The notes under the pieces: generated by a model | Seen by the model: only the letters and a program-made list of their open reading frames with translations | The model's database searches: none | Told to the model about the DNA's origin: nothing | Assembly: GCA_026874595.1 (NCBI GenBank) | Contig: CM049306.1 | Coordinates: 102,873,142 to 102,937,141 of the forward strand | Direction: 5' to 3' | Length of the DNA stretch: 64,000 nucleotides | Source: Sipunculus nudus | Lineage: Eukaryota; Annelida; Sipuncula; Golfingiida; Sipunculidae | Program-made: the position numbers and the translations under genes | Shown here: positions 12,565 to 25,300 of the stretch, in pieces | Numbering within the stretch: the first letter of the stretch is position 1 | Layout: each line of letters begins with the position of its first letter

Positions 12565-15500
12565 TTTGTCTTTGCCAAACATTTCGGCCTCTCCCCTGCC
12601 TTGCTACGATCCTGAGGTCCCCCGAGTTGGGCAATTCAAACCATGTTTATTATTTATTTCTTGTAATTATATGTTTTTTTTTTAATGTACAGTATACCTT
12701 TCTTACAGTTAAAGATAAGAAGACCGGAAGTAAGCAGCCGTCCAAAAGTCCTGGGGCAGGTGAGAGAAAACCCTAACTTAACGACACCGAAATGGGTTCA
12801 AGCAATGCTAAATACTACTTTGTAAATCCTGAGCAGAAATGTTTAAAAGAAGAATATGAGAATATGAAGCAATGATGCTTCATGTGGCTAGAGATATTCA
12901 AAGATAAAATGTAAAAGTAAAATCTCATTGTCGACATCGATTGAGTTAGGGGTAACTATATACGATTGTCAACGGCGGTGGCATGAATCATTTCAGATAT
13001 CGATAAGGTTCTTTGTGAAATAGACAATCTGGGGCCTGGTTACCTGAGCGGTAAAACGCTCGGCCTTCTCCGCTGGCGACCCGGGTTCGATCCCCGGTGT
13101 GGCTATGAGAGTGGGTTGTAGTGGTCCGTCCAAGGCCGGTGGTTTTCTCTAGGTCCTCCGGTTTCCTCCACCCTTACCAGCTACCGAGCGCCAACATCCG
13201 AGCCATGGAGAGTATTAGTGATTATAACTAGTTGTACAATCCATGTAAAATAAATACAGTTTATCAAAGTTTATCTTTATAAACTGGCACTTCGAACCGG
13301 ACACATTTTGATTTTAACAAGTATCACAAAGAAAACATTCCAAAATCTTACAACATAATCAAAGTAATGTGAGTTTAATTTACATGTTTTTACTTAGTGA
13401 TAAAAGACACAAAGTGTTCTATTAAATTAACTTTTAATTTATTTTTTAATTCAGCCGACAATGATCCTCATTTCATTGTGACGATCGGTAAAGCAAATAT
13501 TCCCGTGTGTTTTGACGTCATGGGAAAGCCCGGGCAAATATTTATGCTTCTTCAGGACAAAGGTAGGTTTGTTTAACCTGTATTTATTAACATAAAAGAG
13601 AATCCGTTTGTTTTATGTGCGTGAAAGTATACGTATATATAAAGAACAGTGCACGTGCGAATATAATCAGCCAGAAAGGAAGAGAGAGGTATATAAGTAC
13701 ACTGTCGTGTAATTTTTAACACAATTAAAACTCGTTCTGAAATGTCAACTTCTGCGAGGTGTAACATTTTACAGAAATCTCATATATTATGTTAGGACCC
13801 TCAAATATTCATTTTTATCCAATGGATCAGCTCCAAAACACACTTTTCGTTCATTTCGTAAGCTTATTTATTTTATGTCTATAGGTCTTTCTGCAAACGG
13901 GTACATCATTCCTGGACACAAAACGCCAACCACAGCCAAACATCAAAAGACTTACTTCGGCAAAATCGGGGTGACTTATGGCAACGACAGGCTAGTTGTG
14001 ACACCTACCGGTGTACGCCTGAACCATTTAACTCACCCCTGGCGCCTGTCGGGTTCGTATAGCGGGACTAACATGACGGTGTCTGTGGAACGTAAACGCA
14101 GCGTGACGGTGACGTGTGGAGAGGTCGTTATTAGCGTCCTTGTCCATAAAACACAACAGGCCCACTTTCTGGGGTTCTATCTGCTTAACACTACAGGACT
14201 ATCAAAGAAGGCACACGGACTACTAGGTTGGTTTAAATAGACCAATCTTACTTAATACTATGCTGTATGTTCTATTTGTCTGCTTTTCCCAAGAGTTCCA
14301 TACTATGAATATAATGTTAAATGCAAAAGGTTCAGATATTTTTTTTTGCCTTACTTTGCTTATCAATGAGTTAAGTTTTTTATTATAGGACATATATTCT
14401 GGGTGATTACATGATTGGGTGTTTGGAGAAGAAAGGTTGTATGCTAAGCATAGGCCGTGTCTGCAAAGGGGGGGGGGGGGGGGGGGGTTAAAATTAATGG
14501 TAATAAATACAGGTAAAAAATACATCTTGGAATAGGTAATTTTAAAGAAGCTCATGAAAATACACCCTGAGTATTATTAAAGAACTTCATTATAAAAAGA
14601 TGCGGTTTTCTCGAGAAAAAAAGTGTTTTTTTTTAATTTATACCTTTAAGGAAACAACATACCCACTGTTTGGTTAGATAAATTATATAACATATATCTG
14701 ATTACCATATTTTAATTTCTTCTACGACAGGTCAGTTTTACCACATGGATGCCGCCATCGAGTACGACATAGAATCGGTCTCACCCCACACCCGTACAGA
14801 GTTAAGGTATATCTTTGCAATCAGTCTTTAACAGCAGGACCTCAGAATTTATCTCCGTGAATTTAACCCAATTGTTTAAACGTACGTCAAATGGGTTTTG
14901 AATACAGGGAAAGTCATAAGGTTATGGAAGCTTTCGTGTGAAAAATGCCGATTGCATTAGTAGCAGCTACACCGGTGTGCTCTAAAAGGCTATCCGTCCA
15001 TATATACCCCAATGCACTTTTAAACTGTATGACTGTGGAAATTTACTTATATAATACTCGTATGCACTTAACCCAGATTCCTGGTTATTGAGGTCCAACC
15101 TGCATTAGAAAAGGTGAAACTTCAGATGGATTTATTTCGGATGCAATGCCTTGGTTCAAGAAAATAGGAAACTATATATATTACATAAATACATAGTAAA
15201 TATATGTCATGTATAAATATAAAAATATAAAAACTTCGATCTTAAAAAACCACGTGTATATGATCATGATTCAAACTAATGTGAAATTATTTTCGAAACT
15301 TCAGTGTATGATCTATTATAGCATGTTTATACGCTAATACAATTATTTCCGTAAATTGCAAAATCCTCCCTTGTTTCAGTCTTGTTAGACCAAATGGCGC
15401 AACTGAAGTTCTTCCGGTGTATGCTGGACGACGTCGGAATATGGCGCTACACACCCACGTTCCTTGCTGGTTTGTCCGCAACAACGGTCACGGATTGCTG

Positions 15501-15599
15501 GAAGGAAAATATAAAGAGTACCTTGTGAAATCTCTGCACTCCCGGGAAATCCCACCAGAGTTAAAAATGAGGAAGAAACTCACGAGAATGTTGAATTGA
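4042..15599 (+). CDS. Inter-alpha-trypsin inhibitor heavy chain-like gene 1 (ITIH-1), 5' exon missing
   Basis: Secreted VIT-vWA-ITIH_C protein; vertebrate relatives bind hyaluronan after covalent transfer. Exons: 4042-4211, 4444-4554, 4987-5246, 5935-6098, 7063-7203, 7651-7804, 8659-9350, 9739-9826, 12709-12759, 13455-13562, 13885-14226, 14731-14806, 15380-15599 (2577 nt, in frame throughout, stop at 15597). Exons 1-3 encode the VIT domain. Exon 5 carries the vWA MIDAS start VLDKSGSM (DxSxS) and exon 7 FLTDGHPT. Exon 10 encodes DPHFIVTIG, the conserved Asp-Pro cleavage/ester site. Exons 11-13 are ITIH_C, ending near CWFVRNNGHGLL. The first recognised exon begins in phase 0 right after an acceptor, so a signal-peptide exon must lie upstream; I could not identify it. 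The first intron shown uses a GC donor at 4212. Family assignment is firm; physiological role is inferred. Confidence 0.92.
4231..4282. repeat. (GA)n microsatellite
   Basis: A GA tract, with a GAGGGAGG interruption, starting 20 bases downstream of the GC donor at 4212. Other GA tracts: 22231-22262 and 32671-32733. Confidence 0.9.
4764..4828. repeat. (TAA)n/(TTA)n near-perfect palindrome
   Basis: 26-bp arms (4776-4801 and 4803-4828) around a single central A: (ATA)n..AATGAT-A-ATCATT..(TAT)n. It could form a hairpin or cruciform. It lies in an ITIH-1 intron. Confidence 0.85.
10153..10247. mobile_element. 95-bp TIR element with perfect 9-bp TSD (short copy)
   Basis: Begins TACGCTCTTTACACAGCGC and ends CCGCTGCCTCGGGAGCGTA. 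Terminal inverted repeats are TACGCTC, six mismatched bases, then CAGCG. Flanks are TTGCCGAGC at 10144-10152 and 10248-10256, identical. It shares both ends with the element at 60102-60800 but lacks that copy's interior. It lies in an ITIH-1 intron. Confidence 0.8.
10740..11580. repeat. Diverged ~300-bp repeat units with CGCCCCCTGGTGG motif
   Basis: Similar blocks (gaagtgtttc..tgcaaCGCCCCCT) recur at 10781, 11091 and 11405, with a further motif copy at 11553. Each is followed by a poor A-rich stretch (ccaaaaatgaaat-like). Old and diverged. See finding on CTCF-like motifs. Confidence 0.55.
11690..12135. repeat. Degenerate 'catcatcagtcattaacatcccagt' minisatellite
   Basis: Imperfect head-to-tail units of about 20-30 bp built from GTCATCATCAGTCATTAACA and tcccagt. 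Spacing varies, so it is an old array. It lies in the long ITIH-1 intron 9827-12708. Confidence 0.75.
12193..12614. mobile_element. MITE-like element with CAGGGACGTAGCCAAGG ends
   Basis: Left end CAGGGACGTAGCCAAGG followed by a G-run; right end CCTTGCTACGATCCTG is its imperfect inverse. Flanks CGGTC and AGGTC match at four of five bases. The interior holds an (AT)n tract. No coding capacity. Confidence 0.5.
13031..13265 (+). mobile_element. tRNA-derived SINE with Nin-like central domain
   Basis: tRNA-like head GGCCTGGTTACCTGAGCGG (A box) and GGGTTCGATCCCCGG (B box, about 13083), then a central block GGTTTTCTCTAGGTCCTCCG followed by GTTTCCTCCACC. That block resembles the conserved central domain reported for molluscan Nin-type SINEs (recall, unchecked). 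The tail is A/T-rich (gtaaaataaatacag). It lies in an ITIH-1 intron, sense orientation. Confidence 0.75.
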
Positions 15600-18353
15600 T
15601 TTGAAAATGTGGTTTTAATCAGCATAATGGTGTGCTTTAATTGTTTCCGTTATTAATAACTGTATTACACACTTGTGAATAAGCGTCATCCTATATCCAT
15701 ACAATGGCAAATTTATATTAGATAAGCAACCGATTATTTTTCAGAAGAATTATTTCAACAAAATAATTATTTCAGGCATGACGACTACTAGATGGCACGG
15801 GTTAACAACTGAGGTATTATCATAGTAAGGGAACAAATTTTAAGTAAACCATAGGTCGCACAATAAAGGAGGCTACATTTTATATACAATCGCCCCGATA
15901 TAAACCTAGAACACAACTTTAGTGCTTTAAGTGCTATTGCCAGAAGGGATCGTTAATAAATAGATTTTTAAGAAAAAAGTATTGGGGAAGAGTATCACCA
16001 TTAAATAAAGAGAATATTACATATAGTGAATCGTTAAGGAACGGCTTCAGTGGCGGATCCAGAAGTTTGTTAATACTGAGTTAGCGGTAAACGGGTATGA
16101 AGAAAAAATATGTTCTTATATATATTTATATATACATAGGGTGGGGCCCGAGTCCTCGGTGTTATGACCTAGCAGAGTGTTATAACGGAAAAACACACCC
16201 TCCTTCATTTTAGAAACTTTTGGATCATTATGGAGTAAATTAGCTTATGAATTAGAAGTAATGAACTGCACATGTGGATAACTTAATAATTTAACTGCTT
16301 GGGAATACGCCATTGGGCTTGCAAATCCGCTAATATAGTAGAAATAAAGTATATTCGTAAGCATCCTCGACCTGTCTGTTATAAATATCGAAATTATTCA
16401 AGATTATAGTGGAAAACAGGTCTCGTGTTTAAGGGGAAAATTGCACTCATGTTCCATTCATGCAAGTTTGATAACTGTATGTTTAGTAGTAGAACTGTTA
16501 AACTGTTGTATATAAATGATAGACTTTGAATAAAAAGATATTCATCTTTAGACTGATGAATCAGTGGACACTTGACTGTGTGGATGTTTTGCTTGTTATC
16601 ATCGACAATTCTCTGTTCTAATAGAATACCTTTATTTCATATCTGAATGTTTACGAAATCATATTCCCGTTATGTTCTTTAAACTACAAGGTAATCTCTT
16701 CTTTCTTTTCGCCATTATAGAATAAACTCTTCATCTTCAACAAACAGCCATCCTACTTTGAAAAAGTTCCCTCAATGATTTCGAGCGGTTGATTGCAAAT
16801 AAACAGTATTTTGATTACAAGTGCATCGACCTGCTACTCTTCTGTGGTGTACACATTCTTTGTCGTGGTTCAAAGGCATTTCTAATTCTAGTATGTCAAA
16901 ATCTGTTCTTGCTTGTCGTGTTTAGAGTTTCTCCAACCAGTCCTCACAACCAACCAATCCTCCTAGTCCAGGGAGTGAAGGACACTTCTCCTAATCATTC
17001 ACCTTCTGTTCTGTAAAGCAAAACGTAAATCTTTAGTAAAAGGACCAGGTTGATTTCTGTTAAACTACAAGACTACTTGACGATTTTTTTTTAAATTATG
17101 CGTCTGTCTAGATAAGGTCCCTATAATGGCGCCTAAATTATCTTGGGTCATTACATTTTCAATTAGAGTCAACGTGGCCTTGAATTATTAAAGTTTCGGT
17201 CAATATCATAGAAACGTTGTTCAGAAGACTGGTGATGCTAAATGTCATTATTTATCCGTTTCTGCGAAGTTCTGCTTGAAAATGTATATCTTTTTGTCAA
17301 AATCGTATAAGCCTTACATATATCTTTAGTAGTTACATGATTTGCCCTTAAGTTTTGCAAGTCAAGGATTTCGGCTTACTCCCCATCCTACTGTCTTCCT
17401 CTTATATATTTTTTGCTTGATACACATCGTTGGATAACTCCAGAGGTTTTAGTTAATAGATCTGTTCCACGCTTTAACAATGAAATCTGCACGGTTCAGT
17501 TCCAATGATTATGTGCTGTGGGTTGTGTCAAGTGAAATTAAACACAAACCGGATGGGGGGGGGGGGGGGGGGGTTAACAAGTATATATAAGTATAATAGG
17601 CAGAATTTCCTCTCACACATGTTGATTTCTTCAACATCTAAGCCTCACCAACTGACGTCAGAGTCCTCCTTCATGCAGGGAATAAACCGTTAATCCGTGT
17701 GCGTGCTCCTCTGGAAGCCAACACTGTCTGAACTGTATACCTTGTTTAAGAATGTATTTTCAATTAAAAACTAAAACCTTAAAAATCAAAATTTTAGGTT
17801 TTAACCGCTGGAGATAGTGCATGACAGTGTCGTAGTACGTCTACACGAACTCGCATTGAAACCAGTGACGACCCCGACGGACTTCTCATATCTGTGCACT
17901 TAAAAAGTGACTTCCTATATGTGCATTTATTTACCTTAAGGGGAGGTGCGCCCCTTCCGATGGGAAGCTCTACACTTACAGATGGTGGCCTCAAGGCTAT
18001 CAATTGTTTGGGGTCAGTTACTGATGCAGTATTATTTTGAAAAAAGCAGTTTTATAAACCACCGTTATATAGCTGTAGGTCGAGTACAAGTGAACAGACA
18101 CACGCTGGCGAGCAAAACCATTATAGTTGTTCCACTTAGCGAGCCAACCTCACTACTTTCCAGACGGCTTGCGTCAGGATCTCATTGCGGATTTAAAGAT
18201 CATAGTTATATCATGTGTTGAATTTGGTAAAAAGAGCGTGTCTGAGATCTTCACGCATCGACTGGTTTCCGATACTGTTTATCTAAATTCAGTGTCTCAC
18301 ACCTCAGCGTGTCTGACTGAGGGGTTGAATTCCAGTGTTTGGGATATGACAGT
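15600..18353. other. Intergenic: ITIH-1 3' flank and ITIH-2 promoter
   Basis: Holds candidate polyadenylation signals, a lone transposon end (16048), a G-run (17555) and probably the ITIH-2 promoter. A TATA-like ttatatag lies near 18064, about 290 bases before the ATG, but is weak evidence. No exon seen. Confidence 0.5.
15862..15867 (+). promoter_or_regulatory. Candidate polyadenylation signal of ITIH-1
   Basis: AATAAA 263 bases downstream of the ITIH-1 stop codon. It is the first canonical hexamer after the stop. Other hexamers follow near 16003 and 16528. Confidence 0.4.
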
Positions 18354-18416
18354 ATGATCGGCATGAGACTGGTGTTCGTTCTAGCCGCATGTCTCCTGAT
18401 TCTGTGCGATGCGCAG
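18354..18416 (+). CDS. Signal-peptide exon of ITIH-2
   Basis: ATG followed by a strongly hydrophobic leader of 21 codons ending in ...LCDAQ, then a consensus donor gtaagt. It ends in phase 0, matching the phase-0 start of the VIT exon at 23118. A second in-frame ATG three codons in could also start translation. It directs the protein to secretion. The equivalent exon for ITIH-1 was not found. Confidence 0.8.
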
Positions 18417-21400
18417 GTAAGTCAAACTCATAAACGTGTGACAGGATAAAAAAACTGTTACCTTAAATGACAATAATGCATTAAAAATGAACCAAATACA
18501 TATGCATATGTAAAAAAAAAGATGTTCTGTCATACTGATGGGCTTTGTCGTCACAATAAAGTACATTACGGATGAGCGGATGACTGGGTTGGCCAGACGG
18601 CCAGCTTAATGTCACGCTTCGATGCTCCCAGTTCAAAGCTTGTGGTGCACACACACGGATTCTCTTTTCAAAGAAATTGCATAAATAACGACGTATGACT
18701 TGCACGGATTGTATATTTGTGAAGGTTCCCAATTAGGTTTTATACGAATCATTTGCGTAAAGTCATATCCCGTAAATTTATTATACATGGACTTCCCTAA
18801 GATTTAGCTTAAACATGATCAGTGGCGTCAATTTATCTTTAAAGCGGTGGAGGTGGGATGACTTGCAGGTGTGGGAGGGTATCCAAAACTTGGACCATTT
18901 TTTAATGAACACACACACACATAAAACAACAAAGTTTTATTGTCGAAAGGCCTCATGGCCCAAAGTAAAAATAACTTAAGTGACATAAATATAAACTAGT
19001 TTGCCATCGCTTTCTGCCAATATGTGTTAAATCATGTTAAAAGATATATATGTCGTAGAAAAGAATAGCACTGATATACACAAATATAAATATATATATT
19101 TACAATTATCAATTATACATAAAATTACAGTATTCAGTGAATTTATTAATTAAAGTACTACTTTATGGAATATTATTATCTGAAATTTTTTCCTGTCTTA
19201 CTCTGTTTACCTGAAATATATATACACCTAAATCATATTGTATCCTGTGAATCTGTGTTCTCAAAATCTAGAGAAGCCAATATTTATTTTGTGGAAAATT
19301 CTGTATAAATGATAAATTAATTTCTTAAATCTTATATCTGGAACACTTGAAAAGAATGTGGGCATCATCTTCAATTTCATCATTCTTACAAAATTTACAG
19401 AGTCTCATATTAACTGGAATATTACTTCTTCTGCCTACTTCAATCTTAAAATCATGGTCACTTAGTCGAAATTTTGCTGAAACCTGTTTATAGATGTATG
19501 GGATATTATTTAATTATCGTTCTGGTTCAATGCCTGATTTTACTTCACTATATATACTGAGTTTGGATTTTCCTTTATTTCAGATAACATCTGTCCGATA
19601 TCCTTGACTCTTTGTAGAAACATACCAATGAACATATTTTCATCACCAACTCCCTGTATGACCGAATCCATACCTATTCAATAAATGCTTAATATAGCCT
19701 GGCCATGTCGGCTTACCCAGTTCATTTAACCGTTGTAAGGCATTAAAACAAATAAAAAGATATATAGAATTTCCCATATTCAGTATTCGTAACCAATATT
19801 TTAGACATCTCTTTAAGTACATACAATGCAAAGGATATCTACCATATTCAAGCAGAACTCTTGTATTAACTGTGCTTCTGCTAACACCCAGGATTCCTTT
19901 ACAAAATCTTGATTGCACATTATCTATAATTGGTCTTGATAAGAATCCCCAAATTTCAGATCCATGTAATAATGCTGGTGCTACAACTTTATCAAATATA
20001 TTCATTGTGATATCAGGAGACATTTTAAATTTAGATTCACTTTTTTTAAACATATTTAGACTCTTCTGTGCTTGAAGTGTTAATAATTTGAGACAAGGAT
20101 TCCATGACAATGTAGAAGAAAATATTATTCCCAGATATTTATATTGGTTCACATTAGTTGATTATTATCCTTTGAAATACCATTTTCATTCTGTTTAATT
20201 ATACCTGCCCTCTTAAATACTACAGCTTTTTTTTCTGCGACCAACTGAGTCGCCAACAATACATATATCATCTGCAAAAGCTATAATATTTATATCTTGG
20301 GATTCATGTGACATTTGAATTCCTGGTAATGTTGCTTCTTTAATCATTACTAAGAACTCGTTAAGATATAATATAATTAATATAGGGCTTAGCAGACAAC
20401 CTTGTCTGGTGCCATTACTACATAAAAAGGTATCAGTTAATCCTTTGTCTGTTTTTACACAACAAGTTAAGTGGCTATACATAGATTTCAATACTTTAAT
20501 TATATTTCCATGAATTCCAATTCTATGTAATCTATACCAGAGCATTTTATGTGGGATTCTGTCAAAAGCTTTACTAAAATCGACAAAAACACTATACATC
20601 CTACCTCTTTTCTCACATAAATATTTCTGTTTCAAAGCATGTAATGTAAATATATGATCAATAGTAGAATATCCATGTCTGTACCCAGCTTGATTTTCAA
20701 ACATGTTATTTTTCTCTGCCCAATTTGTAAGGCTACTGCTAATTATTTTTGTTAATAGTTTACCTGTTATATTAAGTAAAGCAATTCCTCTGTAATTATT
20801 TGTATTATTGATATTACCTGACTTGTACATTGGATTCAATATTGCTTTTGACCACCTCTTTGGGTATGTACCAGTTGTCATAATCATATTAAATAGTAAA
20901 GTTAAGATTGGTGTTATTTCATTCTTTATACATTTATAAATTTCTACAATAAGTCCGTCTGTCCCTGGTGCTTTGTTATTACAACTATTTTCTATGCTCC
21001 AAATAATTTCTCTTTCTGTGATAGCGAAATTAAATTCCAAGGGATAATTTTTGGTACAAGTTTCATACGAATGTTCATGATTTAAATGGTAGGAGTTAAC
21101 GGTTTTCTCAAAATCCGAATTGATAACAACATCAACATTCAAAAGATTTAAAAAATATTATGCCATGTTTCTGGGTTTAAATCAGCACACTTTGGTGAGT
21201 CTCTGGTTATTGCTTTGACTTTTCTCCAAAAAAATTTAGGTCGATGCATATCATCCAACAATGGAATTTGTAAAAATTTATAATTGTTTTTCTTTTGTTT
21301 ACAAAGTAATTTAAATTTCTTCCTTTTCTCCTTATATTCCTGAAAGATTTCCAATCCTATTGTATTTCTAAATTTATTTAATGCCAGATATTTTTGTTCC

Positions 21401-22174
21401 CTGAAATCTGAGCATTCATTATCCCACCAAGGTGGTTGTTTTGATTTTATTGGTGCTTTTAGGGATTTTACTAGTGGAGAACATACTTTATTTAAAATCT
21501 GTTCTAATGTGTTTACTGCCTGGTCTGGATTTACATTACTATTTAGCAACTGGTTTTTAAATACTGAAATATATACATTACCTGTCTGGTGTAGTAAATT
21601 ATTGTGCAGTGCAAGTGTAACGTCGTGCTTCTAATAAACTCTCTGGTAAGGGTGCAGGTGCATAGTTGAAGGTGCAGGTATGTGTTTTTCCATGGTATTA
21701 GTAAACCTACAACAAATAGGAAAGTGATCAGAAAGGTCAAATTTGAGAACTTCAAAATTGGTTACATAATTGAACAGATTTGTTGACATGATAATATAAT
21801 CAACAGTACTGGTTCCAATGTTAGATACATAGGTAAAATGTCCATCTCGATCATTCTCTGATCTACCATTTAGGATTTTTAAGTCATGTTCAATACACAG
21901 AATTTATTATTTTTAGCTTTTCTCCAAGAATATTTATACCATGATCACCATTTGAGTAAACTGGAGATCCCTCACGGGAAATATTACAAATATCAATATA
22001 ATAATAACATCTGGGTTTATAAGATTATTTCTGTCCATCAATATAACGATCATATCTTCAAAATTTTTATGAATACGTTTCATTGTACAGTTGTATTTAT
22101 CTCTAACATAGACACATATCCCCCCTGAATTTCTCCCTTTCTTCCTTTCCCTCTTAGCATGACACACACATACC

Positions 22175-22265
<91 letters not shown>

Positions 22266-22291
22266 ATTCACCTTTTATTGCATTGTATGAC

Positions 22292-22346
<55 letters not shown>

Positions 22347-25300
22347 TAAGTTACGGTTCTAGAAAGTTAGGTATGTTTAGAGTTTATGGTAATTCTAAAC
22401 CAGTTTGAGATATATAATATTTAAGTCTGTAATTCTAATTATTAATATATTTCATTACTAATATAAATATTATTTTTTTAATACGGGGGGGGGGGGTGAT
22501 TACTTTTTCCTTAACTGAATTGCTCGTTTGGTCCTGCATTCTGAAATTTTTAAAGGGTCATTGATGCAGTTATTATTAAAGGCGCCTATTCCGATATTTG
22601 ACGTTTCTTAAATATATTTGACAAGAACATCTAACGGAGAGTCAGATGAATCCGAGTTTGGAAAAGGCGTTTTGAACCTAGTGATATATTAACTTCTGAA
22701 CACATTTTACTTGTTTTTTTTTCAACATTTGTGGATGAGCTAACAGCTGTTTACTAACGGCTCGTAGATAAACAAGCTCATACACCCTTCACAGAGTCGT
22801 TACAAGAACATTTCCTAACAGGAATTGCCTACAGTTTATAAAAATGTACGCAGAGTCAGAAAGGGCAGGTGAATAGCTTGTTTAAATGATTAAAAGTCTA
22901 ACATATTTCTTACCAATACAAAAAAGTCGTTCTCCACCTCTTAATTATAACTGAAACAAACAGTACAACATTCCTTTTGTGACACTTTTACACACAAAAA
23001 AATGCTTTGCAGATTGAAGTTTTGGTAAAAATACTCGACTTCGATTCGAGTCATACCGATTTATGTACATAATGTATAGTTGAATAACGTACCTAATTAT
23101 AATCCATCATCTTGTAGACAGCCGACGGCGGCCTTGACATCTACTCTCTCCATGTGAAGTCACAAATATCCTTTCGCTTCGCGACCACCCACGTGACCAG
23201 TAGAGTGGCAAACAGGGCAGCAGAAGCCAAAGAAGCGATATTTCTGCTTCAACTACCACAGACTGCCTTCATCTCAAACTTCACCATGTATGTTGTTACA
23301 TGTTCAATTATTTCTTTGGCTCCTTACAAATTTATTACCTTAATTATGTACACTATCACCTTTTCGAAAATGTTCGTTTATTAGAGAATAATATAAAAAA
23401 GCCTGTTTTCCGTTTAATATTCCTGTCCATTCATAAAGATTTTACTTTTTAGCCCTCAGCCCTTAGGCTGATGGGCTATTGTCGTCACCCAAGCTGTCCG
23501 TCCGTCCGTCCGTCCGTCCGGCGTCCGTTAACTTTTACCTTGTGAGCGGGATATCTTGAAAAGGATTCACCGTCAGAATTTTATTTCCTCGGTAAAGATG
23601 TATATCGACAAAATCTCGGTCAAGTTCGAAGATGGGTGACCTTGACCTATTTTTTTACATTTTAAAGCTGATTATAGAAAAACACTTAGATGCTTATTTC
23701 TCAGGAACCATTGGATGGATTTTCACAATACTTACTATGATTATTGGGACTGATAGTCTGTACCTGCTATACAAGTTTGGTGGCGCCACCTACAATTTCT
23801 GATTTTTAATGAATTTTTATAGGATTTTTCAACTTTGGGCTTGTGAGCGGGATATCTCGAAAAGGATTCACCGTAAGAATTTTATTTTTTTCGGTGAAGA
23901 TGTATATTGACAAAATCTCGGTCAAGTTCGAAGATGGGTGACCTTGACCTACTTTTCAAGGTCACAGAGCTTATAATAGAATAAAACTTAGAAGCTTATT
24001 TTTCAGGAAGCATTTGGTGGATTGTTATGAATCATGGTACATACCTTTCCATTTTAAATTTATAACTGAGACATGTACAGATATACATCCATGTGAGAAC
24101 AGATATTTAGTACTTGTTACTGTTACCACCTCTAAACACTGTTCTTTTGGCTGAGGGCTTTTGTCAGCTTTTGCTGATATTCTAGTTACACGTCTATAGT
24201 GCGTCAGGTTTTCATTATTTTAACAGATACATTATATATCAGTCAGAATAATGTAACTGTTTAGCCGAAGCTACAGAACACCATGTGGTATATTCTCCAA
24301 GTGATATATTTTAAAAAGGATTTCAAGCATTTAGTTATCTGATGTTATAGTTTGTCTGGGCCACATACATCACTTTTAGACTAGACTTCAGATCTTTGAA
24401 AGTTCAGTATTTACATGAATTCTCTATTTGTCGCATAATATGAAACCTTTTCCAAACCTTTTTATTTATGAACCCCTACCCAGTTTGTGCTCCTGATTCC
24501 TGTTATACCAAGTTATTTTGCATATATATATATATATATATATTTATTATAACTCCACCAAGTGGAGAAAAAGGTATTTTGATTTCTCCTTGTTTATCTG
24601 ATTGTCTCTCAGCAACCTTACGCCAAACGTTTTCTGAAGAAATATTGTAGCCAGTTAGGTAACAGCCTACAGTAACAACAGTTAAATTTAGGAGGTAATT
24701 TGGATTACAATAATATTCTTTTAAATTTAAATTATAATATACATTTTTGGCATTTTCTTTGTCTTGGCAGATGTCGGTGTCATTCTTTGGAATTAGATAC
24801 TTCTTTTAACCGTGTTAGTGAACCATGACACAATGAAGGACGGGGGGAAGTTTTATCAGAATCATGGGGCGGAGATATCCATGTAGGCTCTACCGAAACA
24901 TCTAATTTTATTTTTGTAGGACAGTTGATGGGACTACATACGTCGGAAAGGTCAAGGAGAAAGAGGAAGCGAAACGTACCTATGAGCGGGCCAAAACGCA
25001 TGGGCAGTCGGCTGCTCACGTCACGCAACAGTATGTGAAACCCAGGCCCTTGCAATCAAATACTTAAAGATATACTACTGTAATAGTAACAAAAAGTATA
25101 CGTAAGAACCGAGTGCCAGAGCGCCTCGGCAATCAGCAGTATAAAATAATTATTTCAGATCTAAAGCGAGAATTGCACTAAGTTCTTGCATGCACATAGA
25201 ACGGACCAAAGTGATTCTGACTACCACAGAATCAACTCGCGTTTCAGTCTCTTACCGCGTATGTTCAGCACCTCACACGGACAGAACTTTATGTTCTGAA

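Noticed and set aside
13031-13100. Possible tRNA gene
   Set aside because: A and B boxes are present but no proper acceptor stem or anticodon arm, and the sequence continues into a SINE body.
24780-25055. Minus-strand open frame of 91 codons
   Set aside because: Shadow of the ITIH-2 VIT exon 24920-25030 on plus, which has correct splice sites and homology.
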